Shown in pieces: positions 27,227 through 37,939 of a stretch of DNA of 64,000 nt. Positions within the stretch are counted from its first letter, which is position 1. Each line of letters begins with the position of its first letter. The translations under genes and the position numbers were made by a program. The DNA is from Rhynchopus sp. YZ270_cl-10 (taxonomy: Eukaryota > Euglenozoa > Diplonemea > Diplonemida > Diplonemidae), in the NCBI GenBank assembly GCA_964035575.1, contig OZ037833.1:1240001-1304000 (forward strand). The letters are read 5' to 3'. The notes below the pieces were generated by a model, which was not told the origin of the DNA, made no database searches, and saw only the letters and a list, made by a program, of their open reading frames with translations.

Positions 27227-28723
27227 AAAAAAAAAAAAAAAAGAAAAGAAAAAGAAAGAAACTGTATCTGTGTTGTGTGGAAGGAGTCGATTTTATTTGG
27301 TCACATTTTTTATTTTATTTTTTTATTTTATAAATAGAACCACACTTGCCTATTTCCGTTCTCCACCGTTTTTGTTTTTCCTTCTCTGCCGCCTCCCTCC
27401 CTCCCTCTGTGCACATAAGTCTTTGGGATGACCTCAAAAACGACGAGGATATCTCACACAAAAGGCTGACCTAGATATTCATCAGGTTGCCAATGACTAT
27501 CATATGGTATAGCTGGTTTGGGGTAAAAACCCCAAGCAGGCAAGTCCGACATAAGGCCAACATCACATTTGTTTTCTGAAGTACTCTGAAATGTTGTATT
27601 TTTCAGGCGATTGTCGACACACAAAAAAAAACAAAAAAAAATCACACAGAAACCAACCCTCTTATGTGCATTGAGGGTTGGGGCGGAGGTATCAGAATTT
27701 TCATTTTTTTTTTTTGAAACTATTAGGGTAACTGCTGTCATCGCAATATAAAAGAACAAAAAAGGAAATTTTGGACGTGAGTGCATTTCCAAAAAAAAAA
27801 AAAAAACACCCCTTTTTTCTTTTCTACCCAACATTTATTTCACATTGTCTGCAATCCTCGAGTGAGGTTGCATTAACGATTCCACCCTTTTTTTTTTTGT
27901 CACATTTTTTTTTTTTTTTTTGTTCAGGTGAACCAAGCGCAGTACTTTGCGCTTATCTTATCCAAACTCATTTTTTTTTTTTTTTTGTTTTATTTATCCC
28001 GTTCTTCCTGTTCTCCCCCCCTCCCCTCCCCCTTTTCCCAGCGTTCTCACACACACCACTTCCATTTCGTTTCCTTTCCTTTAAGGACCTTTTTACGTTG
28101 TCCAAGCGTTTCAAGTCCTTCGAGAGAGGTGTTTCCTTCTTAGCTTCAACCCCCTGTCTCCCCCCCGAAAACCCATCCCAAACAATCCCCATTCCTGCCA
28201 CTAAAACAAAAAAAAACAAAAAGCAAAATCCATGCCCAACCCTACCCCAAAGGAACATATCAGGGGATATAAAAAAAAGAAAAAATCCTTCCTCATCTTC
28301 TTTTTTTTGTGCTTCATTGACTTTCCCACACTGCAAAAAAATGGGCAGATGGCACCATGACCCTCCATCAGGCCTAATTACCGTATTCGCACCACCCTCT
28401 GTATCTTCCCTACTACTAAAATGCTTTTTTCGGCAAAAAAAAACAAAAGCCAAAGCAATACAGAGAGAACCAACCAATTTTTCATTTTAACAAACGATTA
28501 ATCAAACCCTCCTAGCCTATACGCGCCTGATACACGGGGTAAAAATCAGGTGGACTACCCTCTGTATCTTCAAATGCACACCGTCTATCTTGATACACTC
28601 TCTTCTTCCTCCCCTTTTTGACTCTACACCAACAGCAACACAAGGAGGCCCCCCTTCTCCCTCTCGCTCCCCTCCCCTCCTCCCCCGCCCAGCAACTGGA
28701 CTGCGTGTCAAAAGGGTGCAGCC

Positions 28724-31700
28724 ATGTCAGATCGGAGACGGCGTGATAAACGCGAGAAGAAACGCAGGCGTAGCAGCAGCAGCAGTGAGGAGGACCGGAG
28801 CAGGCGCAAACGCCGAGGGGGTGGTGGTGGGGGGCGGTCAGGATGGGACATGGCACCAGCGGTATGTGGCGAGACCCTACACAACCCCCTCATTAAAAGC
28901 GCACAACGCAAAGAGAAGTCTTTTTGTTTTGTGCGCTCAAAGCCTAACCCTGACACCTTTTGGGAACCATATTCTCCCAATAATCCTTTAGGACTTTGGG
29001 ACATAAACTGATCACTCAAGTTGGAAAACGGTTTCTTTACAATAGGGTGAACGACATCACCGTGGACAACCCTCTATAAAGACAGTACATCTTCAAACCC
29101 AGCGTTCCAACGATAGTGGTCAAAAGATGTGTATTGCACACAAGACACTTTATCTGTCAAAGTGTCTTTACTTTGCGAGAGGTTCTCATTCAGAGATTAT
29201 TACTCCACCACACCACCACCACCCCACAGGGCGGCGCAATGCTGTCGGGCCTCTCCCCTGACCCAACAGCACCTACGTCAGGTGTCTTGCAGATCGCAGG
29301 CCCGGCAGGTGCAGGTGCACTGGTGACGCTTCCTGCAGCAGGTGCAGGCGCAGTACCCGCTGCACCCACAGACCCAAACGGACGCCGTCTCTACATAGGC
29401 AACGTGCCTGCACAGCTCTCAGACGAGATGGTGCAGAACTACTTTAAGGTATATTTTTTTTTTGGCTTTTTGGTGACCCCCCCACCATTTTTGCGTCCCC
29501 TCTTTTTTTTTGGGCTGTGTGATGCAGTGTTTGAAGCTTATATGAGACCTCTCGCTACCGGGGACATCTCTTTGGGTTGTCTGTATGCGAACGTTGAAAA
29601 TTATTTGAACAAAGAAAACTTGAATTCGAAGTCTGCCTAAAAGTTGTTTGCTCTCAAACCCTTTCAAACCCTTTCAACCCCTCCAACCCCCTCCACAGAT
29701 GCACGCAATCGCCCTCCGCCACCGTCTCTACAAGAAAAGGGTAAAGGAGGCAGAGGAAGCAGGGCAGGACAGCAATATCATCCCCGTCCCGAGCGCCACC
29801 GACGACCCAGTCGATAAATGCAACATCACACGCTCGCCGGACCCAACACGAGCAGGGTTTGCCTTTGTCGAGCTTAACGACGAAGAGCTCACGACAGACT
29901 GCCTCTGTCTTGATTGTATGACCTCTCCCCCCCTTTTCTTTGTGCCTGCCTTCAAAAAGAAGGCGTTTCTAACAACTTAGTATTTGGTTGTATATTTTAG
30001 TGATGCATGGTTTTTGTGGTAACAAAAGTTGGGATATGGGACTGCCCCACAGATGCTTAACCCTTAGCCAACGAGCAACCCGTACAGGGGTTGTTTTTTT
30101 TTTGGGTGTTTTATGAAGAACACCAGTAAACAAATTTTTTTTTGGACTTTTTGATCGATTTTTTTTATGTTGAAAAGATTTGTCACGAAACGTTCCAAAA
30201 AACATGTTTTCGGGAGAAAAAAACAACCACATATTTGGTAGGCAGCGTCAGGGATTGTCTCCCCCCAAACACTGAAAGTTGATGCTATTTTCTGGTTTTT
30301 GGGTTGGTGCCCAAGGCCCAACCAAGGCCCCAAAAAATGTCAAAAATATGTTATTTGTCACATATGAGCAAAAATAAAGCAATTGCGGGGTCGCACGACC
30401 TCCCATTCGTAACACAGCCACCCTCACACCAACAGGACTTTCACCTCCTTTTCACTGTTTTTCACTGGTTTTGACTGGTTTTGACTGGTTTTGACTGTTT
30501 TGACCGGTTTTCACTGTTTTTCACTATGTTTTGTTCCTCTCTCAGGCTGTTCATACAACTTCTACTCCATATTTCTGACCGATTTTTTTTTTATTGATGT
30601 CATTTGCTCCCGATCTTTCAAATAACGCCATTTTCGAGTTCCGGTTTTGCACACATATTTCGTCAGAGGACTGCGGGAGCTATTTTCCTCGAAATTTTGG
30701 GTGTTTTTTCCCAAGCATTTTGGATTTTTACAAAATATTTTTTTTTCAAAAAAAATCCAAAAAATAAATAATCAAAAGTTCTGCTCAAAATATTTCAATT
30801 GCGACCAGAATCGGTCAAAAAGTCGTTGCCCTTCACATTTTGCCTCTTGGAGAGCCTGGACCCCCAAAAAACAAAATCCACACCTAAAAATCACTTCGTT
30901 GGCTAAGGGTTAAAAATGCCAAAATTTTGCTTTTTAATTGCCTCAAATTATCGAAAATTTCCCTATTTATGGGGCAAAAAAATTGAGAGCCCCCTTTCCA
31001 TGGGAGAGCGAGCCCCCAAAAAATTGCCCGGGAGCTGGATTTTTATTCTACAGTATAAAGTAGGATAGCAGGGCCGAATGTTTTTGTGTAGAGGAAGGTT
31101 TTAAATAATATCTTATTCCTTTCGCGAACATCCTCCACCTTTTCCTTCACCCCCTCCCCTCAACAGCGAAACCCTGCCCACTCCCCGACGGCACCTTCAT
31201 CCAACTGAAGGTCAGCAGGCCGAAGAACTATGTCCCCCCGGCTGCCCCTCCGGTCCCAGCGTGGTTGCGGAAGAATGCCGACTCGTTGAGTTTGCCTGGG
31301 CATGCGAAGGGGAATGTTGTGATGACGGGGCTGCCGGACTCCATGCCCGATGAGGAGATCAGAGAGCTGCTGGAGACGTTTGGGGAGCTGAAGAACTATC
31401 AGCTGCTGGCAGAGGCGGACGGTGCGAGCATGGCGTGCTGTACGTTCGACTTCGAGGATGAGCAGGACGACGACAAAGCGATCAATGCGCTCAACGGTGT
31501 CGACATAGGTAGCGATGTCCTTAACGTCCGCAAGGTCGGTGCCGGCGCGCTCGTCCTCCACACCGGGAACGGCGATGATGCCGAAAACATGTCTAACGAA
31601 GAGCACGACAAGCTCATCCTCAAAACCATCGTCAACGTCTCGAAAGGCCTGCATGAGGTGCTCCAGCTCCTTGCGCACGACCCGCGGAGGCCGCTTGCGG

Positions 31701-32969
31701 CGCAGAAGGGGCCAGTTAAAAAGCCAACCAAGGTATTGGCGTTGCTCAACATGTTTGATGCTGAGGACCTGGAGAACACGGAGTCGTTTGAGCTGATCAA
31801 GGCAGACATCGAGCGTGAGGCTGAGAAGTACGGCAGGGTCGTCACCCTCACCATCCCACGCGACTACCCTGCACCACCTGAGAAGCCCGAGCAGCCAGCA
31901 GAACCGACCCTGCTGCTGGAGCCGCAGACAGGGCCGGTCAAGAATGTGTTGAGCATAACCGCGGCACCCGAAGCTGTGGCGGCACATCCACATGGACCAC
32001 CCCCAGGCTATGCGTTGGATCTCAACCGCAACGCTCTAGTGCCGTTGGCAAAGCTGCAGGACGAAACCGCACGCATCGAGACAGAAAACAAAGACCGCAT
32101 GAAGAAGTGGGAAGAGGAGTGCCGTGCGGCAGAGGAGGGCTACAAGAAGTCAAAGCGTGTCTGGGACAAGGAGATGCAGGACCCCATCAAGAACGGGGTC
32201 GGCAAGGTCTTCATCGAGTACTGGACGGCGGACGAGGCGCTCAAGGCGCAGGTGGCGCTGGCAGGGCGACACTTCGACGGACGCACCGTTGTGACGTCGT
32301 TCGTCCCTGAGGAGTGGATGTACGAGAAGAAGGAGACCGAGGAGGTATGTCCCTTTAGTTGTTTTAGTCTTTAGTGAACACATGGCAAGTATTTATTGTA
32401 TCGGGAGTCGGTGCGTTGGCTTTATTTTTTTTCCTGCCAAACTTTCTTTTTAATACCGCGAAGAAAACGTAACTGCCTCTATGACAGTCGTCCATTTTCA
32501 AGAATGTTTTTGTCCAGATAGCGAAGGCTCGTTGGCACAGCATAAAAAGGGTGTTTTTTTAAAAGGTACACTGTCACGAGAGGGCTTTGTATTTCAACTC
32601 TACTTTTTTTTTTTAAACCGGACCCATATTTTACACATGGTAAAGTGATTTCCAACCCAACCTGCTACAGATTTATTCAAAATTTCAAAAAATTTCTCCC
32701 ACAATTGATTTTTTCACTTTTCTTCACTCTTTCACTCCTTCACTCCCATTTTATCAAACCCCACACAGGAGGATCAATCCTTTGAGCAAATCCTCGCAGC
32801 ACTCATGATTGAGGACATGCCTGCTGAGGGCGACGCTGCTGACACCACCACCCCCGCCCCTGAGGCTGCTGCCGATAGCACACCAGCAGAAGGTGCTGAT
32901 GCTGCTGCTGCTGCTGCCTCCACAGAAGCACCAACGGAGCCAGCAGAAGTCCACCCTGATCCGGAATAA
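28724..32969 (+). CDS. U2AF2: U2AF large subunit (U2AF65-like splicing factor)
   Basis: Exons 28724-28861, 29230-29448, 29699-29915, 31167-32344 and 32769-32969 give about 650 residues. U2AF65 recognises the 3' splice-site tract and recruits U2 snRNP in the nucleus. Residues 1-46 are a short Arg/Ser-Lys-rich region ending in S-G-W-D-M, a likely U2AF35-binding tryptophan. RRM1 (about 98-211) has RNP2 LYIGNVP and RNP1 AGFAFVEL, with an insert between. RRM2 (about 241-318) begins VVMTGLP and has a weak RNP1. The C-terminal UHM (about 379-569) begins VLALLNMF and ends GKVFIEY...GRTVVTSFVPEEW, as in U2AF65, but is split by an insert of about 95 residues with a charged helical stretch. An Ala/Pro/Glu-rich tail of about 66 residues follows the UHM and is atypical. 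Exon phases agree at every junction. Confidence 0.92.
29916..31166 (+). other. long intron 3 of U2AF2
   Basis: 1,251 bases, donor GTATGA, acceptor CCCCTCAACAG. Of these, 857 bases are the TIR element at 30057-30913. Without it the intron would be close to 400 bases, like others in the window. The splice joins the RRM1 strand ending in CLCLD to SKPCPLPDGTFIQLKV. Confidence 0.8.
30057..30913. mobile_element. piggyBac-like non-autonomous element, 857 bp
   Basis: The ends are an 18-base perfect inverted repeat, TTAACCCTTAGCCAACGA at 30057-30074 and its complement at 30896-30913. The outermost TTAA with the following CCC(T) matches what is known of piggyBac elements, which duplicate TTAA and have CCC-starting TIRs. 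Inside are tandem ACTGGTTTTG-type decamers near 30460-30520 and no transposase-length frame. It lies wholly inside U2AF2 intron 3 and leaves the splice sites untouched. Confidence 0.8.
32568..32617 (+). repeat. dispersed repeat (GAGAGGGCTTTGTATTTCAA family), copy 1
   Basis: Reads AGGTACACTGTCACGAGAGG and then GCTTTGTATTTCAA with a T-rich tail, inside U2AF2 intron 4. Related copies are at 37660, 41643 and 44157. Confidence 0.6.
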
Positions 32970-33707
32970 AAAAAAAGCAAAAAAATAATGTCATACGAAC
33001 GGAACACAGTTCACATAACCAAAAGAAAATGGAACCAAAAAGGGTTGGGTTCGGGAGGGGAGGGCGTACAAGAACTCCGTCCTTTTTTATTGGGGTGACG
33101 GGGAGGTGTGCTGTAGGGGAAGGGGGAAAAAGGAAAAGAAAATATGGAAAATAATGATAAAAAAATGGAGTAAAAATAAAGGACAGCTGCTGCGTTCATT
33201 CAACGCACCACCTGTGTGTATGACCCTCTGTGTTCCCCAAAAGGCATACCTCTAACTGAAGAAAAAGAGCAATTTTTTTTTACCATCTGTACATAAATCC
33301 CTTGGGATACAAAAACCCATTTCCCTTATGTCATCTCTCCTCCTCACGGTGCCTCCATTCGTTGCCTCCGGTGCCATTGGCGTACCCGGACTGATAGGTT
33401 TTATTCTGAACTGTCATTCCCATCTTCACTCAATCTGTTAACCCCCCATGCTCGGATACATCCATCGTACAGTGCAATGATAAAAGTGCTCTTAAGGTTG
33501 ACTAGGTTATGTCTTTTCACTTCATCTCTGCACCATCCCCCTTCTCACCTTCCTTCTTGATAGGGTTCATTCTGAACTGTCATTCCCAACAGTGCAATGA
33601 TAAAAGTGCTCACCCTTAGGTTGACGAAGTTACCTATTTTCACTTCATCTATACACCCCCTCTTCTTCATCTTCCCCTTTTCCTTTTCAGAAAAAAAAGC
33701 AAAAAAA
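32970..33707. other. intergenic region between U2AF2 and the SDR gene
   Basis: No gene is seen. Two imperfect tandem copies of an upstream block (33392-33549 and 33558-33672) precede the SDR start. A TTTTCCTTTTCAG at 33678-33690, just before the A-rich leader, could be a splice acceptor for a 5' UTR. Confidence 0.5.
33392..33672 (+). repeat. tandem duplication upstream of the SDR gene
   Basis: Two direct copies share TTCTGAACTGTCATTCCCA, AGTGCAATGATAAAAGTGCT and TTTTCACTTCATCT. The first copy contains about 45 extra bases in the middle. The block ends about 35 bases before the start codon, so it duplicates the promoter or 5' UTR region. Confidence 0.75.
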
Positions 33708-34535
33708 ATGAAGGTCGTGATAATCGGTGGTAGTTCTGGCATGGGGCGTGGTCTTGCTTTGAAGCATGCTGCTGCCAAGGATGATGTTATGATAGTCGCA
33801 CGCTCGGAAGCGGACCTGGCTGCGACACAGCGGGCCTGCACTGCGGCCGGATCACCTCGGGCAGGGGTTTTCCGCGCAGATGTGACACGCCTGGCTGAGT
33901 GCAACGCCTTGCTTGCGCATCTTGGGGGGCCTGGTGCAGTGGTGGATGTCTGTTACTTCGCTGTGGGGCGTGGTGCGCATCAGGTCAATGGTACAGCATG
34001 GACAGCCGACGACGCCACGACCGACGTCTACACCGCTATGTTCTCAACCAACTTCTTCGGCCCGCTCAACGCCCTCCGTGCGCTCCTCCCCGCCCTCATC
34101 CGCTGCAAAGCGCACTGCGTCTTTCTCAACTCCGCTTCAGGCATTGTAGGCCTCCCAGGGCGTGCCGCGTATTGCGCTTCAAAAGCTGCGCTCACAGCGG
34201 CATGTGAAACTCTTGTTGCGGAAGGTGTTCCAATCACCATGACCGAAGTCTTTGTTGTCAGCGTTTCAGGAACAAATCTGCGTAAAAATGGGATAATAGC
34301 TGGAATGAGTGGGCCTGCTGCGCATGAGGAGGAAGGGGGTGGGGGTGGTGGTGGGTCCTCATCAGAAGTACCGGTGGAGGTTGCGGTTGAGCAGATCTTT
34401 GCCGCAACAGCAAAGCGGACACGGCGACTGTACATCCCCGCAAAGCTGAGGGTTGCGCCTATCGTGAAGCATCTTCCGTTGATTCCTTCCGACACTGTCT
34501 TAGATAAGCTGGTCTGGGCGAAGGCGAGGCTATAG
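33708..34535 (+). CDS. short-chain dehydrogenase/reductase (SDR)
   Basis: A single exon of 275 residues. The N-terminus has a Rossmann nucleotide-binding motif, IGGSSGMGRG (residues 6-15), the TGxxxGxG variant seen in classical SDRs. The active-site set is recognisable: Asn in T-N-F-F-G, Ser in N-S-A-S-G-I-V-G, and Tyr/Lys in Y-C-A-S-K. A Gly-rich loop with eight consecutive Gly lies near residue 212, where substrate loops vary. An NAD(P)H-linked oxidoreduction of an alcohol or ketone is expected. Resemblance to 3-ketodihydrosphingosine reductases is only loose, so the substrate is left open. The ATG at 33708 is chosen because it follows an A-rich leader and starts right at the Rossmann strand. 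Confidence 0.85.
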   Translation: MKVVIIGGSSGMGRGLALKHAAAKDDVMIVARSEADLAATQRACTAAGSPRAGVFRADVTRLAECNALLAHLGGPGAVVDVCYFAVGRGAHQVNGTAWTADDATTDVYTAMFSTNFFGPLNALRALLPALIRCKAHCVFLNSASGIVGLPGRAAYCASKAALTAACETLVAEGVPITMTEVFVVSVSGTNLRKNGIIAGMSGPAAHEEEGGGGGGGSSSEVPVEVAVEQIFAATAKRTRRLYIPAKLRVAPIVKHLPLIPSDTVLDKLVWAKARL

Positions 34536-35287
34536 AAAAACAGCGTGCAATGGAGGATGCAATATTTGAACTTTTATGGCGAAAAATTGCTGTACAGAAC
34601 ATTCACAGTGGATGTGAGGATGTCTGGAGGTGATGGTATTTGAGGATACCCTCAAATGTTGATACAAACAAAGTAACGTTTTTCTTTTTGAGTTGAAAAA
34701 GGAAAAAAAAGCCACCTTTAATGACTCAGTCTCTTTGATGTCTCTGTGCTTCACATTGTTATCTACACGGTGGCCAGTTACCCCCTGGTGGCAAGCCGTC
34801 CTCTCTCCTCTCCCCTCCCTCTACACGACGGTGGAGCAAATGGTTTTGCTTGCGGTTTCACCGTTGGTTGGAACGGTGAAACCAAAGAACCACAACAAAA
34901 CCACACCTCATGTCATTTCCACTTCACCGTCACGTAATAAGCCCTCCCCCCCTCACTCTACTGCCATACAACACACCACACCACCCCCCAAAGGCAGGGA
35001 CACCATTTACCCCCCCACCCACAACCACCTTACACAAATGGTTTAGCGCAACCTCCCCCTCCCTTACCACCACAACAAACTTCTCTTTCGGAAAGCTGCA
35101 AACGTGGTTATTTTCCTCACCTCCCCCCTACCCCCCCTCCTTCACAAACCCACTTTGTAGACGCCTGCGTCCTAGACGTTTGCACCTTTTTTCTGCCTTC
35201 TTCTCAACCCTCAAAACGACAACTTTTTTTTTTCCTCCATTTTTCCCCCATTTTTTTCTCTCTCTTCTAAACTAAAACAACAAAAAA
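34536..35287. other. intergenic region upstream of MGAT1
   Basis: There is no gene. The second half is strongly C/T/A-biased with almost no G, ending in a T-rich tract and an A-rich leader (AAAACAACAAAAAA) directly before the MGAT1 start. This is probably promoter and 5' UTR. Confidence 0.5.
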
Positions 35288-36865
35288 ATGAGGATAAATG
35301 GAACCTCGCAGGCGTTGCTGGTTGGGATGATAGTGTTGTTTGTTGTTGGAAACATTTTTTTTCAGTCAGTTTTAAATGACCATTCCGATTCAGTCGAGCT
35401 GCGCCACCGTATCAACCAACAACAAGCACAGATCCGCACCCTGGTCAAAGCGCAGAAGGCGATGGAAGGGGAACTCCACTCAGCGTTGGATCGACTGCAA
35501 ACCGGGCAGCATGAGGCACATCACGACACCTCCGACAGCTCCAACGACAACGACAACGACAACTCCCTCAGCTCCGACAGCGACGACACAGAAGACAAAG
35601 CAACCACTAACCCACCACGCCACCACCGCCACCACCATCACCACAGCTCCGACTCCGACAGCACCGACCCCACCCCTCCACCACACAAACGCCACAAAAA
35701 AACCCCTCTCCCCGAGAAACAAAACGAAGAAGAGGAGGATGATGACACCCCTCCACCCAAGAAAAAGAAGGTACACACCAAACGCCACGGTATCGGCATA
35801 GAGGAGCAGGAAGGCCTGCGGGAGAAGTTAGAAGGTGATGAAGAGGGGACAATAGCAGTGGTGATGTTTACCTATAAAAGGGCGGGGCTGTTTACGAAGG
35901 CGATGGACCGGGTCTTGAAGGTGTTGGCACCGAAGAAGAATTACAAAAATTTCCGTATTTTTGCGTCGCAAGATGGTAGGGAAAGCAGCGAGGTCTCTGC
36001 GGCGATAGACAGCTACGCATCTCACGGTGTGGTCCATTTGACCCACGAACGCAACGATTCTGGCGCAACCCCTCATGAAAAAGCAATGCACTTCCAAGCA
36101 TACTACGCCATCTCACATCACTTTGGTTGGGCGCTCAAAGAGATCTTTAGTGTCGGAGTGTATCAGAGAGTTATCATTTTAGAAGAAGATTTGGAGGTCG
36201 CATCTGACTTCTTCACATACATGCAAGCCATGTCCCCCATCTTCGATGAGGATGACACAGTTCTCTGCGTTTCAAGCTGGAACGACAACGGCAAGGCGGA
36301 GCTCATCACCTCAGCCACTGCAGTCTATCGAAGCGATTTCTTCCCAGGTCTAGGTTGGATGATGAGTCGCGCCCTCTGGACAGAATTAGAAGAGATATGG
36401 CCTGCAGGGTTCTGGGACGACTGGCTCCGTCAACCATCACATCGCAAAGGCCGAGCCTGCATCAGACCAGAAGTACCTCGGTCCTTCATGTGGTGTGACA
36501 GTGGTGGTGTGAGCAAAGGTCAGTTTTGTAGTCAATATCTGAGCCATATGCAAATAGAGGAAAAGCCAGTAAACTGGAAGAAGGTGATGAAGCGGAAAAA
36601 ATATGTGAAAGGTGCGTACGACGAATGGCTCGATGATGTGGTAGAAAGTGCCACTGTCGCGCATGGTCCCGAAGGGATAGGGAGCGAGGAGGAGTACAAA
36701 ATATACTATACATCCAACCGGGAGTACGTAGATCTGGCACGCCAGTTTGGCCTTATGACAGACTTCAAGGACAATGTGCCGCGGACAGCGTACAAAGGCA
36801 TTGTCACCTTCCGATGGAAAGGGAGTCGAGTGCACCTTGTATCGCGAATGGGTCTTTATACATAA
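35288..36865 (+). CDS. MGAT1: alpha-1,3-mannosyl-glycoprotein GlcNAc-transferase I (GT13)
   Basis: A single exon of 525 residues. It adds GlcNAc to the Man5 N-glycan core in the Golgi, opening the route to complex N-glycans. The topology is type II: a membrane span at about residues 9-27, a short coiled region, then a long disordered stem (about 60-170) rich in Asp/Ser, His and Lys. The catalytic domain starts at IAVVMFTYKR and carries the GT13 landmarks: the metal-binding E-E-D-L-E-V near residue 300, S-W-N-D-N-G, F-P-G-L-G-W-M and F-W-D-D-W, followed by GRACIRPE. These match animal and plant GnT I. POMGNT1 belongs to the same family but has extra domains not seen here. The stem is longer and more charged than usual. 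Confidence 0.9.
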   Translation: MRINGTSQALLVGMIVLFVVGNIFFQSVLNDHSDSVELRHRINQQQAQIRTLVKAQKAMEGELHSALDRLQTGQHEAHHDTSDSSNDNDNDNSLSSDSDDTEDKATTNPPRHHRHHHHHSSDSDSTDPTPPPHKRHKKTPLPEKQNEEEEDDDTPPPKKKKVHTKRHGIGIEEQEGLREKLEGDEEGTIAVVMFTYKRAGLFTKAMDRVLKVLAPKKNYKNFRIFASQDGRESSEVSAAIDSYASHGVVHLTHERNDSGATPHEKAMHFQAYYAISHHFGWALKEIFSVGVYQRVIILEEDLEVASDFFTYMQAMSPIFDEDDTVLCVSSWNDNGKAELITSATAVYRSDFFPGLGWMMSRALWTELEEIWPAGFWDDWLRQPSHRKGRACIRPEVPRSFMWCDSGGVSKGQFCSQYLSHMQIEEKPVNWKKVMKRKKYVKGAYDEWLDDVVESATVAHGPEGIGSEEEYKIYYTSNREYVDLARQFGLMTDFKDNVPRTAYKGIVTFRWKGSRVHLVSRMGLYT

Positions 36866-36941
36866 AACCATTTTTTTCTTTGTGACTAATTAGTGGTGTT
36901 CATCTAACCTTTTAAAGGAATTTGGGGTGTAGGGAGGGGGG

Positions 36942-37580
36942 CAGGTGTAGCCGTAACTAGGGGGGTCAAAACCCGCGATCCCCGATCCCCGATCCCCGGC
37001 TTAATTTAGGGGGGGGTTTTATGAGGAAAAATCAGGAAAACGGTAAAAAAATGTCAAAAATCTGTTCGTTTGCACACTGTGAAAAAAATCGCGACCCACC
37101 GCTGAAAGCGCAAGGTGTTAACCTTGTGAGAGCCTGTGAGAGCCTACTGAGAGCTTATGAGGTCCTGTGCTGTGGTAGCGCACAGTACATAGAGTACACA
37201 CAGTTCACACCGAAAACACTTGCATTTGCATTTCCGGAATCCGTCCGGCCAGTGGTGGGGTCAATTTGCCGAAATGGACAAGTTCTCGTTTTTGGTCAAT
37301 TTCCGCACACAGTATACACAGTATACACTGGGGATTGTTCGGGTGCCTATATTTTTTTGGTCCAACCCCCACGCAAGAAAGCAGGGTATTTTTCCACCCC
37401 CAGAAAATGTCGTTATTGGAAAGATTGGGATCCTCTGAATCCAAATACGTGTTCCGGCCCAGGATTCAAATTGATCCTTAAATCTAATATTGCTAAGGCA
37501 GCATTTCCCATGCAGTTTGTTAGGGGGAAAATCTGGGAATTTTGGCCCGGGGATCGATCCCCGACTTATGGCTACACCTG
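36942..37580. mobile_element. hAT-like non-autonomous element, 639 bp
   Basis: The ends are CAGGTGTAGCCGTAA and, inverted, CAGGTGTAGCCATAA. They are flanked on both sides by the same 8 bases GAGGGGGG (36934-36941 and 37581-37588). An 8-base target duplication and a TIR starting CAG fit the hAT superfamily. Subterminal GATCCCCG repeats occur near both ends. No transposase is encoded. A segment around 37215-37285 (GCATTTGCATTTCCGGAATC) recurs in the element at 62545-62993. Confidence 0.8.
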
Positions 37581-37659
37581 GAGGGGGGAGGAGGACGGAG
37601 ACGCATTGTCTAGTAAAGCGAAAGGGATTGGTGCTGTGTGTGGGTGGGGGTGGTGTGGG

Positions 37660-37715
37660 TCATCGAAGGTGCACAGTCACGAGAGGGATTTGTATCTCAA
37701 AGACAACATTTTTTT
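37660..37715 (+). repeat. dispersed repeat (GAGAGGG family), copy 2
   Basis: Reads AGGTGCACAGTCACGAGAGG, then a variant of the TTTGTATTTCAA core, ending in a T run. Confidence 0.5.
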
Positions 37716-37939
37716 TTGACCAAAAAATCGTCGTTTTTTTCAAAAATAAACCCCTCGTCTACCCTCCCCACAATTCACGGTACGATCCATGCATAAGGTT
37801 AAACCAAAAAGGCATCTTTTTTTGTTAGAATTCCCCTTCTTCTTCTCCTTCCCCTTCTCTGCCCCCCCACAAAGACCTCTAAAAATAAAGCACACATAAG
37901 AGGATATATCAAACAGACCGAAAATAAAAAAATAGAAAA

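Larger units (their letters stand above)
23016..28723. other. 5.7-kb gene-free AT-rich stretch
   Basis: The stretch is dominated by A and T homopolymers, with C-rich runs. Open frames here translate to Lys/Phe-rich low-complexity peptides with no domain, so I call no gene. Recognisable content is the 229-bp TIR element (24729-24957), a poly-A run near 23961-23990, a C run near 24965-24984, and one copy of the dispersed ~50-bp repeat (27175-27226). The last 250 bases may be the promoter and 5' UTR of U2AF2. Confidence 0.6.
36866..37939. other. intergenic region with hAT-like element
   Basis: No gene is called. The long open frame 37021-37719 lies mostly inside the TIR element and has no domain. 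Besides the element at 36942-37580, it holds one copy of the GAGAGGG-type dispersed repeat (37660-37715). An A-rich leader precedes the FIP1 start. Confidence 0.55.

Noticed and set aside
27771-28490. 239-codon open frame in the spacer before U2AF2
   Set aside because: The product is a Lys/Phe/Pro low-complexity string produced by homopolymer runs; no domain and no credible start.
37021-37719. 232-codon open frame after MGAT1
   Set aside because: It lies mostly inside the hAT-like element, shows no transposase or other domain, and the composition is non-coding.
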